Origin: CAYGTS01 sp964352905
Lineage (GTDB): Bacteria > Pseudomonadota > Gammaproteobacteria > JAHCLG01
Length of the DNA stretch: 6,313 nt
NCBI GenBank assembly: GCA_964352905.1
Contig: CAYGTS010000142.1
Span: forward strand, 1 to 6,313
Direction of reading: 5' to 3'
A program made the position numbers and the translations under genes. The notes beneath the pieces are model-generated. The model was given only the letters and a program-made list of their open reading frames with translations, was not told the DNA's origin and did no database searches. Positions 1 to 6,256 of this stretch are shown here, piece after piece (position 1 is the first letter of the stretch; each line of letters opens with the position of its first letter).

Positions 1-57
1 GTTTTTAGCCCAAATATGGGCGTTCCCTGCTACGGAGTGAGTAGTTACCTTTATATT

Positions 58-80
58 TTGCCTATTAAATACAGTATAAT
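58..80 (+). promoter_or_regulatory. Probable sigma-70 promoter of hemB (-10 region)
   Basis: A perfect -10 hexamer TATAAT lies at 75-80, and transcription would start near 86-88, giving a leader of about 25 nt before the hemB ATG at 113. The -35 is poor: TTGCCT at 58-63 is too close (11-nt spacing), and the hexamers at the normal distance (around 51-57, AT-rich) match TTGACA weakly. An activator or an AT-rich upstream contact may compensate. The -10 is seen directly; promoter function is inferred. Confidence 0.55.
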
Positions 81-112
81 ACAATCCGAATTTATCACCA
101 TTGAGTTCCCTT

Positions 113-1087
113 ATGACAACCACATTCACTCACAGACCACGCCGCTTACGCAGCAAACCCAACTTACGTCGCTTAGTTCAAGAAACGCAATTGAGTATTG
201 ATCACTTAATCATGCCGTTATTTGTGTGCCACGGTAAAAATCAGAAAAAACCCATTGCCGCTATGCCAGGGCAATTTCAATTTTCAGTTGATCAATTAGC
301 CGCTGAAATCAAGGAAATTACCGCGCGCAACATTCCAGCGGTATTATTATTTGGATTGCCGCAACATAAAGACGCAAGCGGATCGGATGCCTATAGCGAA
401 CACGGTATCATGCAACAAGCGATTGCTTGTATTAAAGATTTGGCACCGGATTTAATTGTGATCAGTGATATTTGCTGTTGTGAGTATACCGATCATGGTC
501 ATTGTGGCGTCATTAAAAACCACGATGTTGATAACGATGCGACCTTAGAAATTTTAGCCAAGCAAGCAATTGCTCACGCCAAAGCCGGTAGCGACATGCT
601 CGCTCCCAGCGGCATGATGGATGGCATGGTGGCAAGCATTCGCCAAGCTTTAGATAAACACGCGTTCAGCCAACTACCGATTTTAAGTTATGCGGTTAAA
701 TATCATTCTAGTTTATACGGACCGTTCCGTGAAGCTGTCGATTCGGCACCGCAATTTGGCGATCGCAAAACCTACCAAATGAACCCAGCCAATGCCCAAG
801 AAGCCTTGCGTGAAGCCGCATTGGATATTGAGCAAGGTGCTGATTTAATCATGGTTAAACCCGCAGGATTTTACCTGGATGTGATCAGCAATCTGAAACA
901 GCATTTCCCAGAAGTCCCACTAGCGGCTTATCAAGTCAGCGGTGAATATAGCATGATTAAAGCCGCCTGCGCACAAGGTTGGATAAATGAAGAAAACGTG
1001 ATGATTGAGTCTTTGCTTGCCATAAAACGAGCCGGGGCTGATATTATTATCAGTTATTTTGCTAAAACCTTGGCTGATTATTTGTAA
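113..1087 (+). CDS. hemB: Delta-aminolevulinic acid dehydratase (porphobilinogen synthase)
   Basis: Condenses two 5-aminolevulinate molecules into porphobilinogen, the second common step of tetrapyrrole (heme) synthesis, in the cytosol. The protein is 324 aa, the same length as E. coli HemB. It starts with the family-typical HRPRRLR stretch. The active-site metal cluster CCCEYTDHGHC has Cys121, Cys123 and Cys131 at the zinc-ligand positions, so this is the zinc-cysteine type rather than the Asp-rich magnesium type of Pseudomonas; Cys122 is an extra cysteine. The two substrate lysines are Lys196 (SYAVKYHSSLYGPFRE) and Lys249, the Schiff-base lysine (MVKPAG). An in-frame TTG at 101 could extend the protein by 4 residues. 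ATG 113 is preferred because GAG at 103-105 sits 7 nt upstream as a Shine-Dalgarno match, the TTG has none, and the length then fits the family. It has its own promoter and appears monocistronic, since an inverted-repeat element follows the stop. Confidence 0.97.
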   Translation: MTTTFTHRPRRLRSKPNLRRLVQETQLSIDHLIMPLFVCHGKNQKKPIAAMPGQFQFSVDQLAAEIKEITARNIPAVLLFGLPQHKDASGSDAYSEHGIMQQAIACIKDLAPDLIVISDICCCEYTDHGHCGVIKNHDVDNDATLEILAKQAIAHAKAGSDMLAPSGMMDGMVASIRQALDKHAFSQLPILSYAVKYHSSLYGPFREAVDSAPQFGDRKTYQMNPANAQEALREAALDIEQGADLIMVKPAGFYLDVISNLKQHFPEVPLAAYQVSGEYSMIKAACAQGWINEENVMIESLLAIKRAGADIIISYFAKTLADYL

Positions 1088-1095
1088 CTTGTTGA

Positions 1096-1215
1096 GTAAC
1101 TATTCAGTAAATTTGAAGGTGAATTTACCAGCAATTCCCGGTGTAGCGAGGAACATGCGTTCTTGAGTTATTCAACATCTCGCCGGGAATTACTGTGAAT
1201 TTACTGAATAGTTAC
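1096..1215. repeat. 120-bp MITE-like element with 18-bp perfect terminal inverted repeats
   Basis: The left end GTAACTATTCAGTAAATT (1096-1113) is the exact reverse complement of 1198-1215. Inside, AATTCCCG plus GCGAG (1133-1140, 1146-1150) pairs with 1179-1191, leaving GTGTA (1141-1145) as a bulge. An apical GAAC-ATGC-GTTC hairpin lies at 1151-1162. The whole element can therefore fold into one long imperfect hairpin on either strand. The 10-mer GTGAATTTAC occurs twice in direct orientation (1119-1128 and 1195-1204). No coding sequence and no convincing target-site duplication are visible at the borders. The core recurs inverted at the end of the window, which marks it as a dispersed repeat. 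It could be a MITE derived from an insertion sequence or a REP/BIME-like intergenic element. It may also act as a transcription end or mRNA-stabilising structure for hemB. Confidence 0.85.
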
Positions 1216-1233
1216 CATTTTATTGTATTAAGT

Positions 1234-1263
1234 AATACAGCCAGAAAACAAATGCGTTATACT
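1234..1263 (+). promoter_or_regulatory. Possible promoter of the ubiE-ubiJ-ubiB operon
   Basis: TATACT at 1258-1263 matches the -10 consensus at 5 of 6 positions and would start transcription about 20 nt before the ubiE ATG. The best -35 at 18-nt spacing is AATACA (1234-1239), only 3 of 6. It lies just right of the 120-bp repeat, so the operon does not depend on sequence inside that element unless it is read through from hemB. Inferred from sequence only. Confidence 0.4.
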
Positions 1264-1291
1264 GCAGCTTTTAAACTAATAGCAGTACACC

Positions 1292-2041
1292 ATGAAAGAG
1301 AAACAAACCACCGATTTTGGCTATCAAGAAGTGCCTGTTGCTGAAAAAGAATCCAAAGTTGCCGCCGTTTTTAGCTCGGTCGCGAAAAAATACGACATCA
1401 TGAATGATTTAATGTCGCTTGGCATTCATCGCCTATGGAAGCGTGCAGCCTTATCCCATTGTCACGTTAAGCCTGATCACAAGATTCTTGATTTGGCAGG
1501 TGGTACAGGGGACTTAAGTCTTAAATTTGCCAAACAGCTGAGTGATGAAGGACAAATTGTTTTAGCCGATATTAACGCACAAATGTTACACTGCGGCCGT
1601 GATCGCATGCTCAACCTTGGCATTACCGATCAAATTCAATACGCGCAAGTTAATGGCGAGCAGTTGCCTTTTCCGGATAATTATTTTGATTATGTTACGC
1701 TAGCCTTTGGTTTACGTAATATGACTCACAAAGATCGTGCCTTAAAATCAATTTATCGTGTACTTAAACCAGGCGGAAAATTATTGGTCTTAGAGTTTTC
1801 TACGCCCACTTTCCCAGGTTTAAAACCGATTTACGATGCGTATTCTTTCTCGATTTTACCTAAAATCGGCAAACTCGTCACAAATGATGAAGCCAGTTAC
1901 CAATATTTAGCGGAATCAATCCGGCGTCACCCCGATCAAGAAACCTTAAAACAAATGATGCTTGATTGTGGCTTTGATGAATGCCACTATTACAACTATT
2001 CTGGTGGAATTACAGCATTACACGTGGGCTACAAATATTAG
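1292..2041 (+). CDS. ubiE: Ubiquinone/menaquinone biosynthesis C-methyltransferase UbiE
   Basis: SAM-dependent class I methyltransferase that C-methylates the 2-polyprenyl-6-methoxy-1,4-benzoquinol intermediate of ubiquinone synthesis; in species with menaquinone it also methylates demethylmenaquinol. At 249 aa it is close to E. coli UbiE (251 aa). Family signature 1, YDIMNDLMSLGIHRLWK, is at residues 34-50. The SAM-binding motif I, LDLAGGTGDL, is at 66-75, followed by the acidic LADIN loop with Asp93 and the AFGLRNM segment at 138-144. Signature 2, RVLKPGGKLLVLEFS, is at 156-170. The C-terminus (HPDQETLKQMM, then GGITALHVGYKY) also matches the family. The ribosome site is weak (AGCAG at 1281-1285), but the N-terminus KQTTDFGYQEV aligns with known UbiE starts, so this ATG is retained. 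First gene of the ubiEJB operon; its stop codon overlaps the ubiJ ribosome site. Confidence 0.97.
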   Translation: MKEKQTTDFGYQEVPVAEKESKVAAVFSSVAKKYDIMNDLMSLGIHRLWKRAALSHCHVKPDHKILDLAGGTGDLSLKFAKQLSDEGQIVLADINAQMLHCGRDRMLNLGITDQIQYAQVNGEQLPFPDNYFDYVTLAFGLRNMTHKDRALKSIYRVLKPGGKLLVLEFSTPTFPGLKPIYDAYSFSILPKIGKLVTNDEASYQYLAESIRRHPDQETLKQMMLDCGFDECHYYNYSGGITALHVGYKY

Positions 2042-2048
2042 GTGAGTT

Positions 2049-2654
2049 ATGACCTTATTTTATTGGGCGCTGCCCTTTTTTAATAAAATAATTAATCAAT
2101 ACATTGCGCTTGATCCAGAAACGCATGCAGCTTTAGCGCAATTTAATCAGTGCGTGTTTGAAGTAGAAATCATGCAGCTTAATTTGCATTTTTTTATGTT
2201 GTTTAATGACAATCGCATTACCTTAGCCAAAGAGCATAAAACCAAAGCCGATGCGAGCATTAAAGGAAAACCACTTGCTTTACTTAACATGTTACAAAGC
2301 ACCACCGTTAATTTTTCAGATGAGGTAGTGATAAAAGGCGATATGGAACTTGCTCAACAAATTAAACAATTATTTAACCGCATGGATATTGATTGGGAAG
2401 AACATTTATCCAAACTCACTGGCGATTTTATTGCTCATAATATTGCCAGCAAGGCAAAACAAGTTAAAAACTGGTTTAAAAAAAGTCGTTATAGCACCGA
2501 GCAAAATATTATCGAATTTTTACAACAAGAGTCTTCACAACTTGTGCCACGTAATGAGTGTAATTATTTTATTGATGAGGTTGCAAGGTTACATAACGAT
2601 TGCGAGCGTTTAGCTGCTAGAGTTAACCGTCTCAAACAACAATGGGGTAACTAA
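2049..2654 (+). CDS. ubiJ: Ubiquinone biosynthesis accessory factor UbiJ (SCP2 domain)
   Basis: Lipid-binding accessory protein of the cytosolic/peripheral Ubi complex. It is thought to present polyprenyl intermediates to the hydroxylases and methyltransferases through its SCP2 domain and to partner with UbiK. The protein is 201 aa, the same length as E. coli UbiJ (formerly YigP). The SCP2-like fold spans roughly residues 15-112, with the recognisable ADASIKGKPLALLNM and VVIKGDMELAQQIKQLF stretches. A WEEHLSKLTGD motif follows at 116-126, and a predicted C-terminal coiled coil (about 174-198, FIDEVARLHNDCERL onward) ends the protein. Sequence conservation is lower than in its neighbours, as is usual for UbiJ; position between ubiE and ubiB is strong support. 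AGGTGAG at 2040-2046 is a good but closely spaced ribosome site overlapping the ubiE stop. The stop shares one base with the ubiB start, suggesting translational coupling. Confidence 0.93.
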   Translation: MTLFYWALPFFNKIINQYIALDPETHAALAQFNQCVFEVEIMQLNLHFFMLFNDNRITLAKEHKTKADASIKGKPLALLNMLQSTTVNFSDEVVIKGDMELAQQIKQLFNRMDIDWEEHLSKLTGDFIAHNIASKAKQVKNWFKKSRYSTEQNIIEFLQQESSQLVPRNECNYFIDEVARLHNDCERLAARVNRLKQQWGN

Positions 2655-4315
2655 TGTCACCGGTAACTAAATTTTTTCGCCTATTCTATATCAATTACAT
2701 TCTAGCACGCTATGGCATTGATGAAATTGTTTTGGCAACTCGTTGGTTTGCACCGCTACGTTTTTTAGCTTATTTTAACCCTTTTTATTATCGTAACCGC
2801 ACACGCCCACACGGTGAACGTATTCGTTTGGCCCTAGAAAAACTAGGCCCTATCTTTGTTAAATTTGGCCAAATGTTATCAACTCGCCGTGATTTATTAC
2901 CCCTTGAAATTGCCAATGAATTAGCAAAATTACAAGATCGTGTCCCGCCTTTTTCAAATCATCTTGCTAAAAAAATCATTGAACAAGTTTACGGCGGTGA
3001 ACTTGAAAATATTTTTTATGATTTTCACATGAAACCATTAGCTTCAGCATCAATAGCGCAAGTTCATACTGCAAAATTAGTAAGCAATCATAAAAATGTC
3101 ATTGTTAAAATTTTAAGACCCGGCATAAAACGAATAATCAAGCGTGATGTGTCTTTGCTTTATAGTTTTGCCAGTTTACTGGAAAAATTCTGGCGTATAG
3201 GGCCGCGTTTGCGCCCACGTGAAGTGGTTGCAGAATTTGAGCGTTGCTTATTGGATGAATTAGATTTCATGCGCGAAGCCGCAAATGCCTCACAACTACG
3301 GCGCAATTTTCATCATTCGCCTGAATTATATGTTCCTGAGGTGTACTGGCCGTATATCAAAAAAAATGTTTTAGTGATGGAGCAAATTCATGGTATTCCT
3401 ATTTCTAACCTTGATGAATTAAATCGCGCTGGTGTTAATCTTAAAAAATTAGCCGAACGCGGTGTTGAAATTTTCTTTACCCAAGTTTTTCGTGATTGTT
3501 TTTTTCATGCGGATATGCATCCTGGTAACATTTTTGTTGCGACAGATAATCCGCAAGAACCACAATATATTGCTGTTGATTTTGGCATCATTGGTACCTT
3601 AAGCCCAAGTGATCAACGCTATCTTGCAGAAAATTTTTTAGCCTTTTTCAAGCGTGATTACCGCCGCGTTGCAGAATTACATATTGAATCGGGTTGGGTG
3701 CCGTATGATACGCGTATCGAAGAATTCGAGTCAGCTATTCGCACCGTTTGTGAACCCATTTTTGAAAAACCGTTAAAGGATATTTCTTGTGGGCAAGTGT
3801 TATTAAACCTTTTTCAAACAGCAAGACGTTTTCATATGGAAGTTCAACCGCAACTCGTATTATTACAAAAAACCTTAATCAATATTGAAGGGTTAGGCCG
3901 CCAACTTTACCCTGATTTAGATCTGTGGAGTACCGCCAAACCCTTTTTAGAACGTTGGCTTCGTAAACAAATTGGAATACGCGCTGCATTACGCAAAGTG
4001 CGCGATCAAGCACCATTCTGGCTGGAAAAATTACCTGAAATGCCTGATTTATTCTATGATGCCGCTCATTTCTTACGCGAATTAAAACAAGAGCGCCAAT
4101 TAACAAGACAAAGAAAAATCTCGCATGAAAAGCAAACGCAACGTGCCAGTAGAAATGGTTTTATGATAGGCATTGGCGTTGCTTTAATCACTGCTGTTAG
4201 CTTGCATTTTGTTGTTAACAGCAATGCACTTATCAACGGTAAGTCAATCAATTGGGTTATGGCGATTATTGGTATTGCAGCGCTTTCTTATGGCTTATTA
4301 CGAGGCCAAAAATAA
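2654..4315 (+). CDS. ubiB: Ubiquinone biosynthesis regulatory protein kinase-like UbiB
   Basis: Membrane-anchored atypical kinase-like ATPase of the ABC1/ADCK/COQ8 family, required for ubiquinone synthesis and proposed to help move lipid intermediates from the inner membrane to the Ubi complex. At 553 aa it is close to E. coli UbiB (546 aa). The family-defining KxGQ motif is KFGQ at 70-73, within GPIFVKFGQMLSTRRDL. The alanine-rich nucleotide loop is LASASIAQVH (129-138). The ATP-contacting lysine is Lys152 (VIVKILRP), and a DELDFMREAANA motif lies at 201-212. The catalytic-loop equivalent is HADMHPGN (285-292, Asp287 and Asn292), and the metal-binding DFG-like Asp309 lies in VDFG. Two C-terminal transmembrane helices are visible at about 503-522 and 533-550, as in E. 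coli. No key residue is missing. TGGGGT at 2643-2648, 5 nt before the ATG, serves as ribosome site; the TAATG overlap ties it to ubiJ. tat genes, which follow ubiB in E. coli, are absent here. Confidence 0.97.
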   Translation: MSPVTKFFRLFYINYILARYGIDEIVLATRWFAPLRFLAYFNPFYYRNRTRPHGERIRLALEKLGPIFVKFGQMLSTRRDLLPLEIANELAKLQDRVPPFSNHLAKKIIEQVYGGELENIFYDFHMKPLASASIAQVHTAKLVSNHKNVIVKILRPGIKRIIKRDVSLLYSFASLLEKFWRIGPRLRPREVVAEFERCLLDELDFMREAANASQLRRNFHHSPELYVPEVYWPYIKKNVLVMEQIHGIPISNLDELNRAGVNLKKLAERGVEIFFTQVFRDCFFHADMHPGNIFVATDNPQEPQYIAVDFGIIGTLSPSDQRYLAENFLAFFKRDYRRVAELHIESGWVPYDTRIEEFESAIRTVCEPIFEKPLKDISCGQVLLNLFQTARRFHMEVQPQLVLLQKTLINIEGLGRQLYPDLDLWSTAKPFLERWLRKQIGIRAALRKVRDQAPFWLEKLPEMPDLFYDAAHFLRELKQERQLTRQRKISHEKQTQRASRNGFMIGIGVALITAVSLHFVVNSNALINGKSINWVMAIIGIAALSYGLLRGQK

Positions 4316-4317
4316 TA

Positions 4318-4360
4318 TTGCAATATCAAAGAATGACGCTACAATAGAACATATTATACT
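4318..4360 (+). promoter_or_regulatory. Two overlapping candidate promoters for trxA
   Basis: Candidate one is TTGCAA (4318-4323), a 16-nt spacer and TACAAT (4340-4345), matching consensus at 4 and 5 of 6 positions. Candidate two is ATGACG (4333-4338), a 16-nt spacer and TATACT (4355-4360), also 4 and 5 of 6. Either would give a trxA leader of about 125-140 nt. The -35 of the first lies inside a perfect 12-bp palindrome ATATTGCAATAT (4315-4326) that begins on the last base of the ubiB stop. The rest of the 175-nt gap holds only weak stems (for example 4406-4426). Function is inferred. Confidence 0.4.
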
Positions 4361-4490
4361 TGCAAAAACTAACCGTTGGTTGCTAGACAAGTAAGCCAAA
4401 TACAGGTATGCTTAAATTCCGCATGCACTTATTTCAAGCGATTTCCAGATAATTTTCAATATCTTATTTTAATGACGAGGCATATAACCT

Positions 4491-4817
4491 ATGAGTAACA
4501 AGATTGTAGCTATCAGCGATGATACGTTCAATAACGAAGTGATCGATTCTGATCTACCCGTATTAGTTGACTTTTGGGCAGAGTGGTGTGGCCCGTGCAA
4601 AATGATTGCACCCATCCTTGATGAAATTGCAGCAAATTATGCTGGCAAATTAAAAGTCGCTAAAGTGAACATTGAAGAAAATCGCAATACGCCTAGCAAA
4701 TACGGTGTGCGTGGTATTCCAACGCTGATTTTATTCAAAGGTGGTGAAATAAAAGCAACGCAAGTTGGTGCCCTCACAAAATCTGAATTAACCGCGTTTA
4801 TTGATAGCAACACCTAA
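4491..4817 (+). CDS. trxA: Thioredoxin 1
   Basis: Small cytosolic dithiol-disulfide oxidoreductase that reduces ribonucleotide reductase, methionine sulfoxide reductase, PAPS reductase and other targets, and is itself re-reduced by thioredoxin reductase with NADPH. The 108-aa length matches E. coli TrxA (109 with the initiator Met). The active site WCGPCK places the catalytic pair at Cys33 and Cys36, within the near-invariant VDFWAEWCGPCKMIAPILDE. The buried Asp27 (VDFW) and the cis-Pro77 (GIPTL) are both present, as is the late VGALTKSEL motif. There is no signal peptide, so it is the cytosolic enzyme. The start is supported by GAGG at 4477-4480, 10 nt upstream, and by the MSNKIVAISDDTF N-terminus, which aligns with the E. 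coli start. It precedes rho as in E. coli and Pseudomonas. Confidence 0.98.
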   Translation: MSNKIVAISDDTFNNEVIDSDLPVLVDFWAEWCGPCKMIAPILDEIAANYAGKLKVAKVNIEENRNTPSKYGVRGIPTLILFKGGEIKATQVGALTKSELTAFIDSNT

Positions 4818-4861
4818 ATTTTAAGGACCAAAAGTTTAAACAACAGGAAAAACTGCTCGCA

Positions 4862-4893
4862 TTGCAGTAATGTTTAATACGGCATTACTGCAA
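4862..4893 (+). terminator. Stem-loop between trxA and rho (terminator-like or attenuator)
   Basis: TTGCAGTAATG (4862-4872) and CATTACTGCAA (4883-4893) form a perfect 11-bp stem with a 10-nt loop, 44 nt after the trxA stop. The stem is only moderately G+C-rich and the downstream tract is interrupted (ACCCTCTTAACCTTATT) rather than a run of T, so it is not a classic intrinsic terminator. It may protect the trxA mRNA 3' end, attenuate read-through into rho, or be part of the rho leader. The E. coli rho gene is known to be autoregulated through its leader; whether this hairpin takes part in such control is inference. Confidence 0.5.
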
Positions 4894-4987
4894 ACCCTCT
4901 TAACCTTATTCATAAATATTGATTTCCATCCTATGACAAGCAGTTTTAGTAACACACAATTAACATCAAAAGTAGTAATTTATGACC

Positions 4988-6244
4988 ATGAATCTTACCG
5001 AACTTAAAACAAAATCTCCCGCCGAGTTAATGAACATCATTGAAGAAATGGGGATAGAAAATTTATCACGCACGCGTAAACAAGATATGATTTTCACTAT
5101 TCTGAAGCAGCATGCTAAAGGTGGCGAAGACATATACGGAGACGGTGTTTTAGAAATCTTGCAAGACGGCTTTGGTTTTTTACGCTCATCTGAAGGTTCC
5201 TATTTAGCCGGGCCTGATGATATTTACGTTTCACCAAGTCAAATTCGCCGCTTTGGCTTGCGTACGGGCGATACTATTTCTGGCAAAATTCGCCCACCCA
5301 AAGACGGTGAACGCTATTTTGCCTTATTAAAAGTGGATCAAATCAACTATGACACACCAGAATCCGCACGCAATAAGATTTTATTCGAAAACTTAACACC
5401 TCTGTTTGCCGATGAACGTTTACGTTGTGAAATTGGTAATGGTAGCACTGAAGATATTACTGGCCGCGTGATTGATCTTGTAGCACCAATAGGTAAAGGT
5501 AATCGTGGTTTGTTAGTATCACCGCCCAAAGCCGGTAAAACAATGATGCTAACCAATATTGCTCATTCTATTACCCATAATCATCCTGAATGCCATTTAA
5601 TGGTTCTATTAATTGACGAACGCCCAGAAGAAGTCACCGAAATGATTCGCTCTGTGCGCGGCGAGGTAGTTGCCTCTACTTTCGATGAACCTGCCTCACG
5701 TCACGTGCAAGTAGCCGAAATGGTTTTAGAAAAAGCCAAACGTTTAGTAGAACACAAACACGATGTGGTGATCTTATTAGATTCCATCACTCGTTTAGCA
5801 CGTGCTTATAATACTGTGATCCCTTCCTCTGGTAAGGTTTTAACGGGTGGTGTTGATGCTAATGCCTTACAAAGGCCTAAGCGTATCTTTGGTAGCGCGC
5901 GTAATATTGAAGAGGGCGGCAGTTTAACGATTATTGCTACTGCTTTGGTTGATACCGGCTCGAAAATGGATGAAGTGATTTTCGAAGAATTTAAAGGTAC
6001 CGGCAACCTGGAAATTCATTTAGATCGTCGCATCTCTGAAAAACGTGTTTATCCTGCTATTAACATTAATCGCTCCGGTACACGCCGTGAAGAATTGCTC
6101 ACTACACCCGATGAGTTACAAAAAATGTGGATATTACGTAAAATTCTTCATCCTATGGATGAAATTGCGAGCATGGAATTCTTAATTGATCGTTTAAAGA
6201 ATAGTAAAACCAATGAAGAATTTTTTGAATCAATGAAGCGATGA
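4988..6244 (+). CDS. rho: Transcription termination factor Rho
   Basis: Hexameric RNA-dependent ATPase/helicase that loads on C-rich nascent RNA and stops transcription. From ATG 4988 it is 418 aa (E. coli 419), and functional residues fall at the E. coli numbers. The N-terminal helical domain is about 1-47. The cold-shock-like primary RNA site is about 48-125, with GFGFLR giving Phe62 and Phe64, plus Tyr80, Glu108 and Tyr110. Walker A is PPKAGKT with Lys181 and Lys184; catalytic Glu211 is in LIDERPEE; Walker B is VILLD with Asp265. The Q-loop SGKVLTGG is at 281-288, and the arginine finger Arg366 is in NRSGTRREE. An in-frame ATG at 4982 (MTM...) would add 2 residues. 4988 is chosen because it yields the conserved MNLTELK terminus, although neither start has a strong ribosome site and AGTAG (4971-4975) is better spaced for 4982. 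The bicyclomycin-contact region shows no obvious change. Confidence 0.98.
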   Translation: MNLTELKTKSPAELMNIIEEMGIENLSRTRKQDMIFTILKQHAKGGEDIYGDGVLEILQDGFGFLRSSEGSYLAGPDDIYVSPSQIRRFGLRTGDTISGKIRPPKDGERYFALLKVDQINYDTPESARNKILFENLTPLFADERLRCEIGNGSTEDITGRVIDLVAPIGKGNRGLLVSPPKAGKTMMLTNIAHSITHNHPECHLMVLLIDERPEEVTEMIRSVRGEVVASTFDEPASRHVQVAEMVLEKAKRLVEHKHDVVILLDSITRLARAYNTVIPSSGKVLTGGVDANALQRPKRIFGSARNIEEGGSLTIIATALVDTGSKMDEVIFEEFKGTGNLEIHLDRRISEKRVYPAININRSGTRREELLTTPDELQKMWILRKILHPMDEIASMEFLIDRLKNSKTNEEFFESMKR

Positions 6245-6256
6245 CACATAGCCGTC

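Noticed and set aside
8..21. GCCC-AAATAT-GGGC stem-loop near the left edge, considered as a terminator of an upstream gene
   Set aside because: The stem is only 4 bp and neither strand has a T-run on its 3' side; the T-run at 2-6 is on the wrong side.
101..112. TTG at 101 as an earlier start for hemB
   Set aside because: It has no ribosome site, would leave a leader of only about 15 nt, and adds four residues not seen in a family whose usual length is met exactly from ATG 113.
1088..1223. Target-site duplication flanking the 120-bp element
   Set aside because: The left flank (CTTGTTGA) and right flank (CATTTTAT) share no direct repeat at the element borders.
2350..2613. 87-aa open frame inside ubiJ on the same strand
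   Set aside because: It lies wholly within a well-supported gene in another frame, has no ribosome site of note and resembles no family.
3879..4251. Two antisense open frames over the 3' part of ubiB
   Set aside because: They are low-complexity shadows opposite a conserved gene, with no recognisable domain or start signal.
4209..4394. 61-aa open frame overlapping the end of ubiB and running into the gap
   Set aside because: Most of it is the out-of-frame shadow of the UbiB transmembrane region, with no initiation signal.
4371..4426. Small stems in the ubiB-trxA gap (AACC-GTT-GGTT; GTATGC with GCATGC) as a terminator of the ubi operon
   Set aside because: The stems are 4-6 bp, one needs a G-T pair, and neither is followed by a T-run.
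5347..6006. Antisense open frames over rho (5347-5556 and 5806-6006)
   Set aside because: They are opposite the most conserved ATPase segments; the open frames follow from the codon choice of rho.
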